This document shows positions 6,920-17,748 of a stretch of 46,242 bases of DNA, piece after piece. Each line of letters opens with the position of its first letter. The stretch's first letter is position 1. The stretch comes from Salinisphaeraceae bacterium (GTDB lineage Bacteria; Pseudomonadota; Gammaproteobacteria; Nevskiales; Salinisphaeraceae). Both the position numbers and the translations under genes were made by a program. The notes beneath the pieces were generated by a model, which saw nothing but the letters and a program-made list of their open reading frames with translations, searched no databases and had not been told where the DNA came from. Where the stretch lies: contig NYTH01000011.1 of the NCBI GenBank assembly GCA_002683405.1, positions 1 through 46,242 on the forward strand, read 5' to 3'.

Positions 6920-8110
6920 ATGGGAGACACGACCAAGACGATTGTGGCGGGCGTCGGCATGGTGCCGTTCGCCAAACCCGGCAAGTCCGATCCGTACCAC
7001 GTGATGGCCGCCGCCGCGACGCGCGAGGCGCTCGAGGACACCGGCATCGACTTCAAGGACGTGCAGCAGGCCTATGCCGGCTACGTTTATGGCGATTCCA
7101 CCTGCGGCCAGCGCGCCATCTACGACGTCGGCATGACCGGTATCCCTGTCCTCAACGTGAACAACAATTGCTCAACCGGCTCGAGCGCCCTCTTCCTGGC
7201 CCGGCAGGCGGTCGAGAATGGCGCAGCCGACTGCGTGCTGGCCCTGGGCTTCGAGCAGATGAAGCCGGGCGCGCTCGGCAGCGTCTACACCGACCGACCC
7301 TCGCCATTCGACCGTTTTGACGAAACCACCGAAGAGCTGGTCGGCAACAGCGAAATCCCGCTCGCGCTGCGCTATTTCGGCGGCGCCGGCAAGTTCCACA
7401 TGGACAAGTACGGCACGACCATGGAGGACTTCGCCCGGATTCGCGCCAAGGCCAGCCGTCATGCGGCCTACAACCCGCACGCGCTGTTCCGCAACGTGGT
7501 CAGCACGGAGGACGTCATGAACTCGCCTGTGCTGTGGCCGGGCATCATGACCAAGCTGATGGCCTGTCCGCCCACCTGCGGCGCTGCCGCGGCGATCGTG
7601 GTCTCCGAGGCCTATGCCAAGAAGCACGGACTTAATGGCACCGTGGCCATCATTGGCCAGTCCATGACCACCGACTTCCCCAGCACCTTCGAGGACCACG
7701 ACATGATGAAGCTCGTGGGCTATGACATGGCCCGGGAAGCCGCGGAGAACGTCTACGAGTCCACTGGCGTTGGCGCGGACGATGTGGACGTCGTCGAACT
7801 GCACGACTGCTTTGCTCAAAACGAGATGATCACCTACGAGGCGCTGGGACTGTGCGGCGAAGGCGAAGGCGCCAAATTCGTGTCTGATGGCGACAACACC
7901 TATGGCGGCAAGGTAGTGACCAACCCGTCAGGCGGGCTGCTGTCCAAGGGTCATCCGCTGGGCGCCACGGGCCTGGCCCAGTGCTACGAGCTGACCCACC
8001 AGCTGCGCGGCACGGCCGGCGACCGTCAGGTCAAAGGTGCGCGAACGGCACTTCAGCATAATCTGGGTATCGGTGGCGCTTGCGTGGTCACCATGTACCA
8101 GACGCAGTAG
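6920..8110 (+). CDS. SCP-x-type thiolase (acetyl-CoA acyltransferase family)
   Basis: A 396-residue thiolase strongly resembling the thiolase domain of sterol carrier protein x. It shares the segments YGDSTCGQRAIYDVGMTGIP, NVNNNCSTGSSALF with nucleophile Cys84, VVELHDCFAQNE, NPSGGLLSKGHPLGATGLAQ with the catalytic His, and the C-terminal LQHNLGIGGACVV. No SCP2 domain is attached; a separate SCP2 protein lies at 32240. ATG 6920 with GAGGGA upstream is chosen over the longer upstream reading. The gene faces acxABC, which suggests a step after acetoacetate formation, i.e. thiolysis of acetoacetyl-CoA or another 3-ketoacyl-CoA. Substrate cannot be read from sequence: SCP-x thiolases often act on branched or steroid side-chain ketoacyl-CoAs. 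Confidence 0.88.
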   Translation: MGDTTKTIVAGVGMVPFAKPGKSDPYHVMAAAATREALEDTGIDFKDVQQAYAGYVYGDSTCGQRAIYDVGMTGIPVLNVNNNCSTGSSALFLARQAVENGAADCVLALGFEQMKPGALGSVYTDRPSPFDRFDETTEELVGNSEIPLALRYFGGAGKFHMDKYGTTMEDFARIRAKASRHAAYNPHALFRNVVSTEDVMNSPVLWPGIMTKLMACPPTCGAAAAIVVSEAYAKKHGLNGTVAIIGQSMTTDFPSTFEDHDMMKLVGYDMAREAAENVYESTGVGADDVDVVELHDCFAQNEMITYEALGLCGEGEGAKFVSDGDNTYGGKVVTNPSGGLLSKGHPLGATGLAQCYELTHQLRGTAGDRQVKGARTALQHNLGIGGACVVTMYQTQ

Positions 8111-8146
8111 CGCCGCGGCGGCGGGCCAGACCCGGCATGCATTGAA

Positions 8147-8181
8147 AAAGCCACGCCTTCCTGGGGGCGCGGCTTTCTTTT
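8147..8181. terminator. Bidirectional intrinsic terminator
   Basis: An 11-bp stem AAAGCCACGCC (8147-8157) / GGCGCGGCTTT (8166-8176) with one mismatch, followed by CTTTT on the plus strand and TTTTTC on the minus strand. It sits between the convergent thiolase and rraA genes and should stop both transcripts. Confidence 0.85.
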
Positions 8182-8208
8182 GTCGGCGCGTTGCAACCGG
8201 TCGCGCTG

Positions 8209-8691
8209 TCAGAGCGTAAGTTCCTTTTCGGACACGATGACACCATCGGCATCGGCATACAGCCACTGACCGGGCCTGAAATCCACGCCCGCGAAACGCA
8301 CCGGCACATCGCGATCACCCAGGTTGCGCTTGTTCGACTTGAGCGGATGAGTCCCCAGCGCCTTGACCGCCATGTCCAGGCCGGCAATCTCCTCGGAGTC
8401 GCGGATGAAGCCATAGATCAGCGCGCCGGCCCAGCCGTTGTCGATGACCAGCTGCGCCACGTTGTCGCCCATGAGCGCGCAGCGATCAGATCCGCCGCCA
8501 TCCACGACCAGCACGCGCCCCTCGCCCGGCTCCTCGAGCGCGCCGCGAACCAGCGAGTTGTCTTCGAAGCACTTGACGGTGCTAACGGGGCCCGAAAACG
8601 CCAGTCTGCCGCCAAAATCGGCGAAGATCGGATCGGCAATCTGCAGCTCATCGCTGTACTTGTCGCAAAGATCGGTGGTGGGGAGACTCAT
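8209..8691 (-). CDS. rraA: RraA family protein
   Basis: A 160-residue protein, full length for the family (E. coli RraA is 161). Hallmarks are the N-terminal [40 protein letters not shown] (residues ~57-77) and [16 protein letters not shown] with the conserved Arg-Asp pair. In E. coli RraA binds RNase E and restrains RNA decay. Related proteins are 4-hydroxy-4-methyl-2-oxoglutarate/oxaloacetate aldolases, and the same Arg/Asp residues could support that activity. The start codon overlaps the stop codon of the upstream acetyltransferase gene by 4 bp, suggesting coupled translation. It is the last gene of the fumC-dsbB-GNAT-rraA cluster. Confidence 0.92.
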   Translation of the reverse strand: MSLPTTDLCDKYSDELQIADPIFADFGGRLAFSGPVSTVKCFEDNSLVRGALEEPGEGRVLVVDGGGSDRCALMGDNVAQLVIDNGWAGALIYGFIRDSEEIAGLDMAVKALGTHPLKSNKRNLGDRDVPVRFAGVDFRPGQWLYADADGVIVSEKELTL

Positions 8692-9239
8692 TGCTCGGGT
8701 GTCCTGTCGGTTCTGTAAATGAAGTCGGACGCGGAGCGCGGCGTCTGCCGAACCTCCAGCGCGCGATACGAAAATTGCCGGAATGGCTGATACCCCAGCG
8801 CGGCCCAGGCCTCGGCGGTGCCCTGACTGCCCGGCACGAAGGACAGCTCAATGAACTTCAGGCCCTTTTCGGCAAACCAGGTTTCGGCGGCCTGAACCAG
8901 TTCACGGGCGTAACCGCGCTGGCGCTCGGCGGGATCCGTGAAACAGGCCTCGATGCGCCCGGCCTTGACCGCCTCGACGTTGGGCTGGGAGCAGGCGGCC
9001 ACACAGCCCAGCAGGCAGGCTCGGGCCCGCCCCGTCGAATCGGCGCGCACCAGGGCGAGCAAATCCGGCTTGCCGCTGAGGTATTCACGCACGAAGCGAA
9101 TGGTTCCCGGGTTGGCGCTGGTGGGCAGCGCCCGTGCGTAGGGGTCATCCACACTCTTTCGAACGTGTGAAGAAATCGACAGAAGTGCTTGAACCAGAAA
9201 AGGTTCGTCTTCGCGGCCGGCCTGTCTTATCACCGCCAT
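8688..9239 (-). CDS. GNAT-family N-acetyltransferase
   Basis: A 183-residue protein of the GNAT fold. The acetyl-CoA-binding motif A is visible as [20 protein letters not shown] (about 118-137, RxxGxA core), followed by [14 protein letters not shown] and a C-terminal [12 protein letters not shown] typical of strand 6-7. The acceptor substrate is unknown. The ATG at 9239 has AAGGA upstream and lies inside the 3' end of dsbB (10-bp overlap). The gene overlaps rraA by 4 bp. Translational coupling across the cluster is likely. Confidence 0.85.
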   Translation of the reverse strand: MAVIRQAGREDEPFLVQALLSISSHVRKSVDDPYARALPTSANPGTIRFVREYLSGKPDLLALVRADSTGRARACLLGCVAACSQPNVEAVKAGRIEACFTDPAERQRGYARELVQAAETWFAEKGLKFIELSFVPGSQGTAEAWAALGYQPFRQFSYRALEVRQTPRSASDFIYRTDRTPEQ

Positions 9240-9733
9240 TCATCCTTTTGGGTTGCCAAACTCACGGCCAGCACCCAGAGCAGCAGACCGACGAAGACCA
9301 CCAGCGTCCATCCCGGCAGGCTCAGACCGAGAAAGCTGGCGTCGATCTTGGCGCAGCTGGCATCACCGCGAAGCACCTTGGCCATGGCCTGCTGCCAGGG
9401 CATGATCTCGAGCAGGTAATCCAGCCCCGGGCCGCAGGCCGGAACCTGATCCTCCGGAATGGATTGCAGCCAGACGTGACGCCCCGCTATGGCCGCACCG
9501 GCGCCAGCGGCCAGCGCCGCCAGCACGCCGTACGACCAGCGCCCCGCCCGCGTGACCGGCCCGTGCAGTCCGGCGACCAGGCAGATCAGGCCGGTGGCGG
9601 CCATGGCGATACGCTGGAATATGCACATGGGACAGGGCTCGAGACCCTGTGCGTACTGCAGATAGTAGGCAAAGCCCAGTCCCGCAACGCAGACCGCGAA
9701 GCCCGTCAGAAATCCGGCACGTACCCCCGGCAT
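9230..9733 (-). CDS. dsbB: Disulfide bond formation protein DsbB
   Basis: A 167-residue inner-membrane quinone reductase that reoxidises DsbA. Four hydrophobic segments are apparent. The first periplasmic loop has the CPMC pair (Cys34, Cys37) followed by Arg41, the position linked to quinone binding. The second loop has Cys100 (ACGPGLDYL) and Cys127 (DASC). The length agrees with the family (~165-176). The gene starts 25 nt downstream of fumC and overlaps the acetyltransferase gene by 10 bp. No dsbA is in the window. Confidence 0.94.
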   Translation of the reverse strand: MPGVRAGFLTGFAVCVAGLGFAYYLQYAQGLEPCPMCIFQRIAMAATGLICLVAGLHGPVTRAGRWSYGVLAALAAGAGAAIAGRHVWLQSIPEDQVPACGPGLDYLLEIMPWQQAMAKVLRGDASCAKIDASFLGLSLPGWTLVVFVGLLLWVLAVSLATQKDEWR

Positions 9734-9758
9734 GATCGTTTCCCGCCCCCTGGCCAGC

Positions 9759-11162
9759 CTACTTCTTGATCCCGCCGGTGGTCAGGTCGGCCGGGTCCAG
9801 CAGGCGTTTGAGCTCCGACTCTTCCAGACCGCTCTGCTCTCGGGCTATATCGAGAATCGGCCGGCCTTCCTTGTAGGCCTGCTTGGCAATGGCGGCCCCC
9901 TTGTCATAGCCGATCACCGCGTTGAGCGCCGTGACCAGAATCGGGTTCTTGGCCAACGCCTCGTCGAGGTTCGCCTCGTTCACGGTAAATCCGGCAATGG
10001 CGTCGTCAGCGAGCACACGCGCCGTGTTGCCCAGTATTTCAATACTCTGCAGCAGGTTGTAGGCCACGACCGGCAGCATGACATTCAGCTGGAAATTGCC
10101 GGACTGGCCAGCGACGGTAATAGTGGCATCGTTGCCGATCACCTGGGCCGACACCATGGCGGCCGCCTCGGGGATAACCGGATTGACCTTGCCCGGCATG
10201 ATCGACGATCCCGGCTGAAGTGCGGGCAGCGCAATCTCGCCGAGCCCCGCCAGCGGCCCGCTGTTCATCCAGCGCAGATCATTGGCGATCTTCATGATGG
10301 ACACCGCCACCGTTTTGAGCTGACCCGACATCTCGACGGCCGCGTCCTGCGAGGACAGGCTTTCGAAATAGTTGTCACTGGCGTGGAAGTCGACACCCGT
10401 CTGCGCCGACAGCGCCCGGGCAAATGCTGCGCCGAATTCCGGGTGGGCGTTGATGCCCGTGCCCACAGCGGTCCCGCCCTGGGCCAGCTTTCTCAGCCGT
10501 GGCAGGGCTGCTTTCAGGCGGTCGATACCCGAATCGATCTGCGCCGCCCAGCCGCCGAGCTCCTGATCGAACCTCACGGGCATGGCGTCCATCAGATGGG
10601 TGCGGCCGGTCTTGGTCACCGACGACAGATCCTCCCCCTTGGCCCGCAGCGTATCGCGCAGATGTTCCAGCGACGGAATCAGATGCCGCACGACCCGCAG
10701 GACGGCCGACACGTGAATGGCCGTGGGAATCACGTCGTTGCTGGACTGGCCCATGTTGACGTGATCGTTGGGGTGCACGCGCGACGCCGACGAGCGCGAT
10801 GCCAGGTTGGCCACCACTTCGTTCGTGTTCATGTTGGTCGACGTGCCCGACCCGGTCTGAAAAATGTCCACCGGAAACTGGTCGTCATGCTTGCCTTCGG
10901 CGACCGCCGAGGCAGCCTCCACGATGGCTGCCGCTACGTCTGCGTCCAGCAGCCCGAGGTCACGATTCACCGTGGCGGCGCAGCTCTTGATGAGCCCCAG
11001 CGCCTCGATGAAGGCCCGCGGCGCGCGCAGATCGGAGATGGGAAAGTTTTCGACCGCGCGCTGGGTCTGCGCGGCCCACAGCGCCGTCTGTGGCACCTGC
11101 AGTTCGCCCATGCTGTCCTTTTCGACACGAAAACCTTCGCGCGCCGATTCGTCTGCGGCCAT
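9759..11162 (-). CDS. fumC: Fumarate hydratase, class II
   Basis: A 467-residue cytoplasmic TCA-cycle enzyme interconverting fumarate and malate without an iron-sulfur cluster. The superfamily signature GSSIMPGKVNPVIPE contains the catalytic Ser loop. TGSGTSTNMNTNEV, HVNMGQSSNDVIPTAIH and KTGRTHLMDAMPV provide the other active-site regions. The start ATG at 11162 has AGGAG six nt upstream. It is transcribed divergently from purB, an enzyme of the same fold superfamily that also yields fumarate. The downstream genes dsbB, GNAT and rraA follow closely on the same strand. Confidence 0.97.
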   Translation of the reverse strand: MAADESAREGFRVEKDSMGELQVPQTALWAAQTQRAVENFPISDLRAPRAFIEALGLIKSCAATVNRDLGLLDADVAAAIVEAASAVAEGKHDDQFPVDIFQTGSGTSTNMNTNEVVANLASRSSASRVHPNDHVNMGQSSNDVIPTAIHVSAVLRVVRHLIPSLEHLRDTLRAKGEDLSSVTKTGRTHLMDAMPVRFDQELGGWAAQIDSGIDRLKAALPRLRKLAQGGTAVGTGINAHPEFGAAFARALSAQTGVDFHASDNYFESLSSQDAAVEMSGQLKTVAVSIMKIANDLRWMNSGPLAGLGEIALPALQPGSSIMPGKVNPVIPEAAAMVSAQVIGNDATITVAGQSGNFQLNVMLPVVAYNLLQSIEILGNTARVLADDAIAGFTVNEANLDEALAKNPILVTALNAVIGYDKGAAIAKQAYKEGRPILDIAREQSGLEESELKRLLDPADLTTGGIKK

Positions 11163-11168
11163 TGATGA

Positions 11169-13185
<2,017 letters not shown>

Positions 13186-13225
13186 GCCACCACCCCGCCA
13201 CCGGGCATTACTCGTTCTCCCCCAC

Positions 13226-13254
13226 TGTGCAGTGCAGCATGGGCTTGCGATAAT
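13226..13254 (+). promoter_or_regulatory. Candidate typA promoter
   Basis: GATAAT (13249-13254, 5/6 to the -10 consensus) with a weak -35 TGTGCA (13226-13231) at 17-bp spacing. It lies about 45 bp upstream of the typA ATG, in the 114-bp gap after the DUF7931-like gene. Confidence 0.45.
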
Positions 13255-13299
13255 GCGCGCCATTTTTCGCCCCGCTATGGGGTTACCACACGAACCGAC

Positions 13300-15120
13300 A
13301 TGATCGAACAGCTCAGAAACATCGCCATTATCGCCCACGTCGACCACGGCAAGACGACGCTGGTCGACTGCCTGCTCCGACAGTCCGGCACGCTTGCCGA
13401 GCGCGAGGAAATCGCCGACCGCGCGATGGACTCGAACGATCTCGAGCGCGAACGCGGCATTACCATCACCTCCAAGAACACCGCCATCAAGTGGCGTGAC
13501 TACCGCATCAACATTGTCGACACCCCGGGACACGCCGATTTCGGCGGCGAGGTCGAGCGCGTGTTGTCCATGGTGGATTCCGTACTGCTGCTGGTAGACG
13601 CGGTGGATGGGCCGATGCCTCAGACCCGGTTTGTCACCGAAAAGGCGTTCGCCCTGGGTCTGCAGCCGGTGGTCGTGATCAACAAGATTGATAGACCGGG
13701 CGCGCGACCCGACTGGGTGCTCAATCAGACGTTCGACCTGTTCGACAACCTGGGCGCAACCGACGACCAACTGGACTTTCCGGTTGTCTACACCTCGGCG
13801 CTGCAGGGCTACGCCGGACTGGAAGACACCGTGCGCGAAGGCGACATGACGCCGCTGTTCACCACCATTGTCGACTCCGTCTCGCCGCCCCCCGTGGATG
13901 TGGACGGCGCGTTTCGCATGCAGGTCAGCACCCTGGACTACGACAAGTACCTGGGGCAGATCGGCATTGGCCGGGTCCAGCGCGGCCACATTGATGGCCC
14001 CATGGATGTCTACATCGTGGATCGTGACGGCGACCGCCGCCGCGGCCGAATCCAGGGCATCCTGGGTTTTCTGGGCCTGCACCGGATGGAAACCGACGCC
14101 GCCGGCGCCGGCGATATCGTGGGCCTGGTCGGTATGGACGATCTGGATATCTCCGACACCATCTGCCATATCGATACTGTCGAGGCCCTGCCGCCGCTGA
14201 CCGTCGACGAGCCGACCATGAGCATGACCTTCGAGGTCAACAAGTCGCCCTTTGCCGGCAAGGAAGGCAAGTATCTGACGTCCCGGCAGATTCGCGAGCG
14301 GCTGGAGCGCGAGCTCAAGTCGAACGTGGCGCTGCGGGTCAAGCCCACGAACGATCCGGACCGATTCGAGGTCTCCGGCCGCGGCCTGCTCCACCTGTCC
14401 ATCCTGCTTGAGAACATGCGCCGCGAGGGTTACGAGCTGGCGGTTTCCAGGCCGCGGGTCATTCTGCGGGATATCGACGGCGAGAAGCACGAGCCCTATG
14501 AAATGCTGCTGGCTGATATCGAGGATGAGCATCAGGGCGCCGTCATCGATAGCCTGAACCAGCGCCGGGGCGAACTACGCAACATGCAACCGGACGGAAA
14601 AGGCCGGACCCGGCTTGAATACCGCATCCCCTCTCGAGGACTCATCGGGTATCAGACCCAGTTCATGAGCCTGACCTCCGGGACCGGCATCCTCACCCAC
14701 GTCTTCGACAGCTACGACAAGGCAGGTACGGGTGATGTAGGCCAGCGTCACAACGGCGTGCTCATCGCCAATGCACCCGGTAAATCCCTGGCCTATGCCC
14801 TGTTCAACCTACAGGATCGCGGCCGGCTCATGATCAAGCCGGGCACCGAAGTGTATGAAGGAATGGTCGTGGGAATTCACTCCCGCGAAAACGACCTGAC
14901 CGTCAACCCGCTCAAGGCCAAGCAGCTCACCAATATCCGCGCCGCCGGCAGCGATGAGAACATCATCCTCACGCCGCCCATACAGCTGAGCCTTGAGGAA
15001 GCCCTGGAATTCGTGAACGACGACGAGCTGGTGGAAATTACGCCCGAAACCATTCGCGTGAGAAAGCGTTTTCTCAAGGAACATGAACGCAAGAAGGCTT
15101 CACGCGAGGCCACCGCCTGA
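13300..15120 (+). CDS. typA: Translational GTPase TypA/BipA
   Basis: A 606-residue ribosome-associated GTPase involved in ribosome assembly and stress adaptation. G-domain motifs are [10 protein letters not shown] (G1), [10 protein letters not shown] (G2), [12 protein letters not shown] (G3) and NKIDRPGAR (G4). They are followed by an EF-G-like domain II, domain III and the TypA-specific C-terminal domain with [19 protein letters not shown]. Length matches the family (~605). Its own promoter seems to lie in the gap after purB. Confidence 0.97.
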   Translation: MIEQLRNIAIIAHVDHGKTTLVDCLLRQSGTLAEREEIADRAMDSNDLERERGITITSKNTAIKWRDYRINIVDTPGHADFGGEVERVLSMVDSVLLLVDAVDGPMPQTRFVTEKAFALGLQPVVVINKIDRPGARPDWVLNQTFDLFDNLGATDDQLDFPVVYTSALQGYAGLEDTVREGDMTPLFTTIVDSVSPPPVDVDGAFRMQVSTLDYDKYLGQIGIGRVQRGHIDGPMDVYIVDRDGDRRRGRIQGILGFLGLHRMETDAAGAGDIVGLVGMDDLDISDTICHIDTVEALPPLTVDEPTMSMTFEVNKSPFAGKEGKYLTSRQIRERLERELKSNVALRVKPTNDPDRFEVSGRGLLHLSILLENMRREGYELAVSRPRVILRDIDGEKHEPYEMLLADIEDEHQGAVIDSLNQRRGELRNMQPDGKGRTRLEYRIPSRGLIGYQTQFMSLTSGTGILTHVFDSYDKAGTGDVGQRHNGVLIANAPGKSLAYALFNLQDRGRLMIKPGTEVYEGMVVGIHSRENDLTVNPLKAKQLTNIRAAGSDENIILTPPIQLSLEEALEFVNDDELVEITPETIRVRKRFLKEHERKKASREATA

Positions 15121-15200
15121 CAACTACCCGTCGCAGTGGTCGACAGGCTGACGTTTGCTGAGTAGGTTAAGCGCTCTCGCCACAATAATCGGAGGAGCGC

Positions 15201-15659
15201 ATGAAACTGACGCCATTGATGACCTACTCGGCCAGCCTGAACCCGCCACAGGAAGTGGGCCGCGGCCCGTACGGCACGCGGATGATCTTCGAGGTCACGG
15301 GAGGTCATTTCGAGGGCCAGAAGCTCAAGGGTGAATTTCTGAGCTGCGGCGGCGACTGGCTGCTGGTGGACGACAACGGCGTGGGCCATCTCGACGTGCG
15401 CGCCACCATGAAGACCGACGATGGAGAACTCATATACATGCAGTACAACGGCGTACTGCATCTGAACGAGAAAGTGCAGGCCGCCCTCGGCGCCGGCGGC
15501 ACCACCGAATACGGGGATACGGAATTCTTCACTGCGCCTCGATTCGAGACCGGATCCGATAAATATCAGTGGATCAACGGGATACAGGCGGTTTCTGAAG
15601 GCCGCATTACCCCCGGACCCACGGTGGAATACAGCGTATACATGCTGGAGAACGACTGA
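15201..15659 (+). CDS. DUF3237 family protein
   Basis: A 152-residue protein preceded by a strong GGAGGAG. Its beta-rich sequence fits the DUF3237 family: IFEVTGGHFEGQKLKGE, GGDWLLVDDNGVGHLDVRAT with a conserved Asp/Arg region, and YMQYNGVL. The family is widespread in proteobacteria, often beside aromatic or ketone catabolism genes, and has no proven reaction that I know of. No signal peptide, so probably cytoplasmic. The sirtuin gene follows after 7 nt, so the two are likely co-transcribed. Confidence 0.88.
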   Translation: MKLTPLMTYSASLNPPQEVGRGPYGTRMIFEVTGGHFEGQKLKGEFLSCGGDWLLVDDNGVGHLDVRATMKTDDGELIYMQYNGVLHLNEKVQAALGAGGTTEYGDTEFFTAPRFETGSDKYQWINGIQAVSEGRITPGPTVEYSVYMLEND

Positions 15660-15666
15660 TTGATCG

Positions 15667-16449
15667 ATGCAGGCGGCGGACCGGCAACGGTTCGCCGCCG
15701 TCAGCATGATGATTGACGACAGGCTCGCAGAACTTATCCGGCGTCGTCCGAGAACGCTCGTGCTCACTGGCGCAGGTCTGTCTGCCGAATCCGGCATTCC
15801 CACTTTCAGGGACGCGCAGACCGGTCTCTGGTCCCGGTATTCGCCCGCTGAGCTGGCGTCACCCGAAGCCTTCGAGGCCGACCCCGAGCGCGTGCTCGAC
15901 TGGTATGACTGGCGCCGCGAACTCATAGCTAGATCCCGACCCAACGCGGGGCACACGGCCGTCAAACGCCTGCTGGACGCCCTGCCCGGCGCCCGGCTTG
16001 TAACCCAGAACGTGGATGGCCTGCATCAGCTGGCCGGCGCGCGGGACGCGATCGAGCTGCACGGCAACATCTGGCGGCTGCGCTGCGCCGCGCCGGGCTG
16101 CCGACATGAACGCTACTGGTCCGATCGCACTGCGCCGGCGCCGCGCAGCTGTCCGGATTGCGGCAAGATCTTGCGGCCGGGCGTCGTCTGGTTCGGCGAA
16201 TCACTCCCTGCCCAGGCGCTCGCCAGCGCCTGGCAGCTGGCTGAGGTGGCCGAATTCGTGATCGTCGCGGGTACCTCCGGACTGGTCCATCCGGCAGCGG
16301 CGCTGCCCTTCCACGCGCTCGAACAAGGCGCTCGAGTGGTCGAGATCAACCCCGACCGCACGGCGCTCAGCCAGGCAGCGCACTGGCACCTGGCGTGCAG
16401 CAGCGGCACGGCCCTGCCCGCGCTGGCCGACTTACTCGACGCTCCCTGA
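15667..16449 (+). CDS. cobB: Sir2-type NAD-dependent deacylase (SIRT5/CobB-like)
   Basis: A 260-residue sirtuin that removes acyl groups from lysines using NAD. The Rossmann signature GAGLSAESGIPTFR is at 35-48. QNVDGLHQLAG starts at 114 and the catalytic His is 132 (ELHGN). Four Cys (140, 145, 162, 165) form the structural zinc site. Tyr80 and Arg83 (WYDWRR) match the Tyr-x-x-Arg pair that confers preference for succinyl/malonyl lysine in SIRT5 and E. coli CobB. The start is uncertain: ATG 15667 or the MM pair at 15706/15709, none with a clear ribosome site. It follows the DUF3237 gene by 7 nt. Confidence 0.92.
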   Translation: MQAADRQRFAAVSMMIDDRLAELIRRRPRTLVLTGAGLSAESGIPTFRDAQTGLWSRYSPAELASPEAFEADPERVLDWYDWRRELIARSRPNAGHTAVKRLLDALPGARLVTQNVDGLHQLAGARDAIELHGNIWRLRCAAPGCRHERYWSDRTAPAPRSCPDCGKILRPGVVWFGESLPAQALASAWQLAEVAEFVIVAGTSGLVHPAAALPFHALEQGARVVEINPDRTALSQAAHWHLACSSGTALPALADLLDAP

Positions 16450-16501
16450 AGCACGGGTTAAGCTGGCGCCCGGTCACCGTAATCGCGAGGAGACAGACTT
16501 G

Positions 16502-17287
16502 ATGCGTCGGGTAGTGTTCAACCAGAAAGGCGGCGTCGGCAAGACAACCATTCTCTGCAATCTGGCCGCCATTTCAGCCAGCCGTGGCCTGAAAACGCTG
16601 GTAGTGGACCTGGACGCCCAATGCAATGCCAGCCAGTATCTGCTGAGTTCGGGCGATCTCCAGGCCGCCGCCGGAACGGCGGATTTTTTCGAGGATTCAC
16701 TGGCTCGCGGCAAGAGCAAGCGCACGCTGGACGAGTTCATTACCCCGAGCCCGTTCGAAAATCTTTCGGTCATGGCGGCCCACCCCGATCTGGAAGAAAT
16801 CCGGGTCAAGCTGGAAGCGCGCCAGAAAATCTACAAGCTGGCGGGCGCACTCGAGAAGCTGGAAGGGTTCGACGCGATGTATATCGACACGCCGCCGGCA
16901 CTGAATTTCTACAGCCGCTCCGCGCTGATCGCGGCGACGAACTGTCTGATCCCGTTCGACTGCGACGATTTCGCTCGCCAGGCGCTCTACACGCTCTTCG
17001 ATAATATCGAGGAGATACGCGAGGACCATAACGAGGGGCTGATCATCGACGGCATCGTCGTGAATCAGTTCCAGACCCAGGCCAAACTGCCGGCCCGGGT
17101 GATCACCGAGCTTCGCGAGGAAGGTTTCCCGCTGATCGACACGCAGATCACCAGTTCGGTTCGGGTCAAGGAATCACATGACGCGTCCGTGCCGCTGATT
17201 CATGGCGCGGGCTCGCACAAGCTCACGCAGCAGTTCGTCGCGCTTTACGATGAACTGGCCAAAGCCGCAACGCGCAAGAAAAAATAA
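16502..17287 (+). CDS. ParA/MinD-family ATPase
   Basis: A 261-residue protein with the deviant Walker A motif KGGVGKTT near the N-terminus, VVDLDAQCNASQYL (Walker A') and YIDTPPAL (Walker B). ATG 16502 sits 9 nt after AGGAG; the preceding TTG at 16499 is an alternative. There is no parB or replication gene nearby, so a chromosome-partition role is not supported. Such orphan ParA proteins often position other cargoes. It converges with the end of the cellulose operon, with only 14 bp between the stop codons. It is much more conventional in sequence than BcsQ and is not simply its duplicate. Confidence 0.85.
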   Translation: MRRVVFNQKGGVGKTTILCNLAAISASRGLKTLVVDLDAQCNASQYLLSSGDLQAAAGTADFFEDSLARGKSKRTLDEFITPSPFENLSVMAAHPDLEEIRVKLEARQKIYKLAGALEKLEGFDAMYIDTPPALNFYSRSALIAATNCLIPFDCDDFARQALYTLFDNIEEIREDHNEGLIIDGIVVNQFQTQAKLPARVITELREEGFPLIDTQITSSVRVKESHDASVPLIHGAGSHKLTQQFVALYDELAKAATRKKK

Positions 17288-17301
17288 CCCTCGCGTTCAG
17301 A

Positions 17302-17748
17302 TCAGCGGCCGACCCACGGCCGTGGCGGCTCCGGAAGCTGCTCGCCGGCCGGCGGTTGTTCGAGTTCGTAACCCAGCACCGGCCGGTAGTCGGACGACCG
17401 AATCTGATGCCAGTGCCGCAGCCGCTCCAGATTGGCCGACAGTACCGGATCATCGGGCGCAATTTTCAGCGCGCGCTGCAGCAACTGCTCGGCCACACCG
17501 AGCCAGCCCTGCTCTGCCATATCGATGGCGTGATTGTTCAGCCACACCGGGTCGAAAGGATTCGCGTCGGCCGGCAGGCTGACGCTGCGCTCGCCATTAC
17601 GCTCGCCGCGATTGGTGAAGGGGTTCTCCGCAAATCGCGCCTGAGCCGCCGGGTCCGGCACCGCCTGCGCCCTGGCCGCGCCCACCGTGCCGGCCAGGGT
17701 TAGCGCCAGGAGGTAGGGGACCACGCTGTGCCGGCCGATCGCTACCAC
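17302..17748 (-). CDS. Small secreted protein with TPR-like segment, end of bcs operon
   Basis: A 148-residue protein with an N-terminal signal peptide (hydrophobic stretch about 9-24, cleavage after AARAQA or nearby). The mature part has a single TPR-like unit (WLNNHAIDMAEQGWLGVAEQLLQRALKIAPDDPVL, ~68-103). The GTG start at 17748 overlaps the bcsC stop by 7 bp, with GGGGA upstream. I do not recognise it as a named Bcs subunit. Its position as the last gene of the cluster, and its TPR resemblance to the BcsC periplasmic region, suggest a periplasmic accessory factor for cellulose export. It converges with the ParA gene, with no visible terminator between. Confidence 0.7.
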   Translation of the reverse strand: MVAIGRHSVVPYLLALTLAGTVGAARAQAVPDPAAQARFAENPFTNRGERNGERSVSLPADANPFDPVWLNNHAIDMAEQGWLGVAEQLLQRALKIAPDDPVLSANLERLRHWHQIRSSDYRPVLGYELEQPPAGEQLPEPPRPWVGR

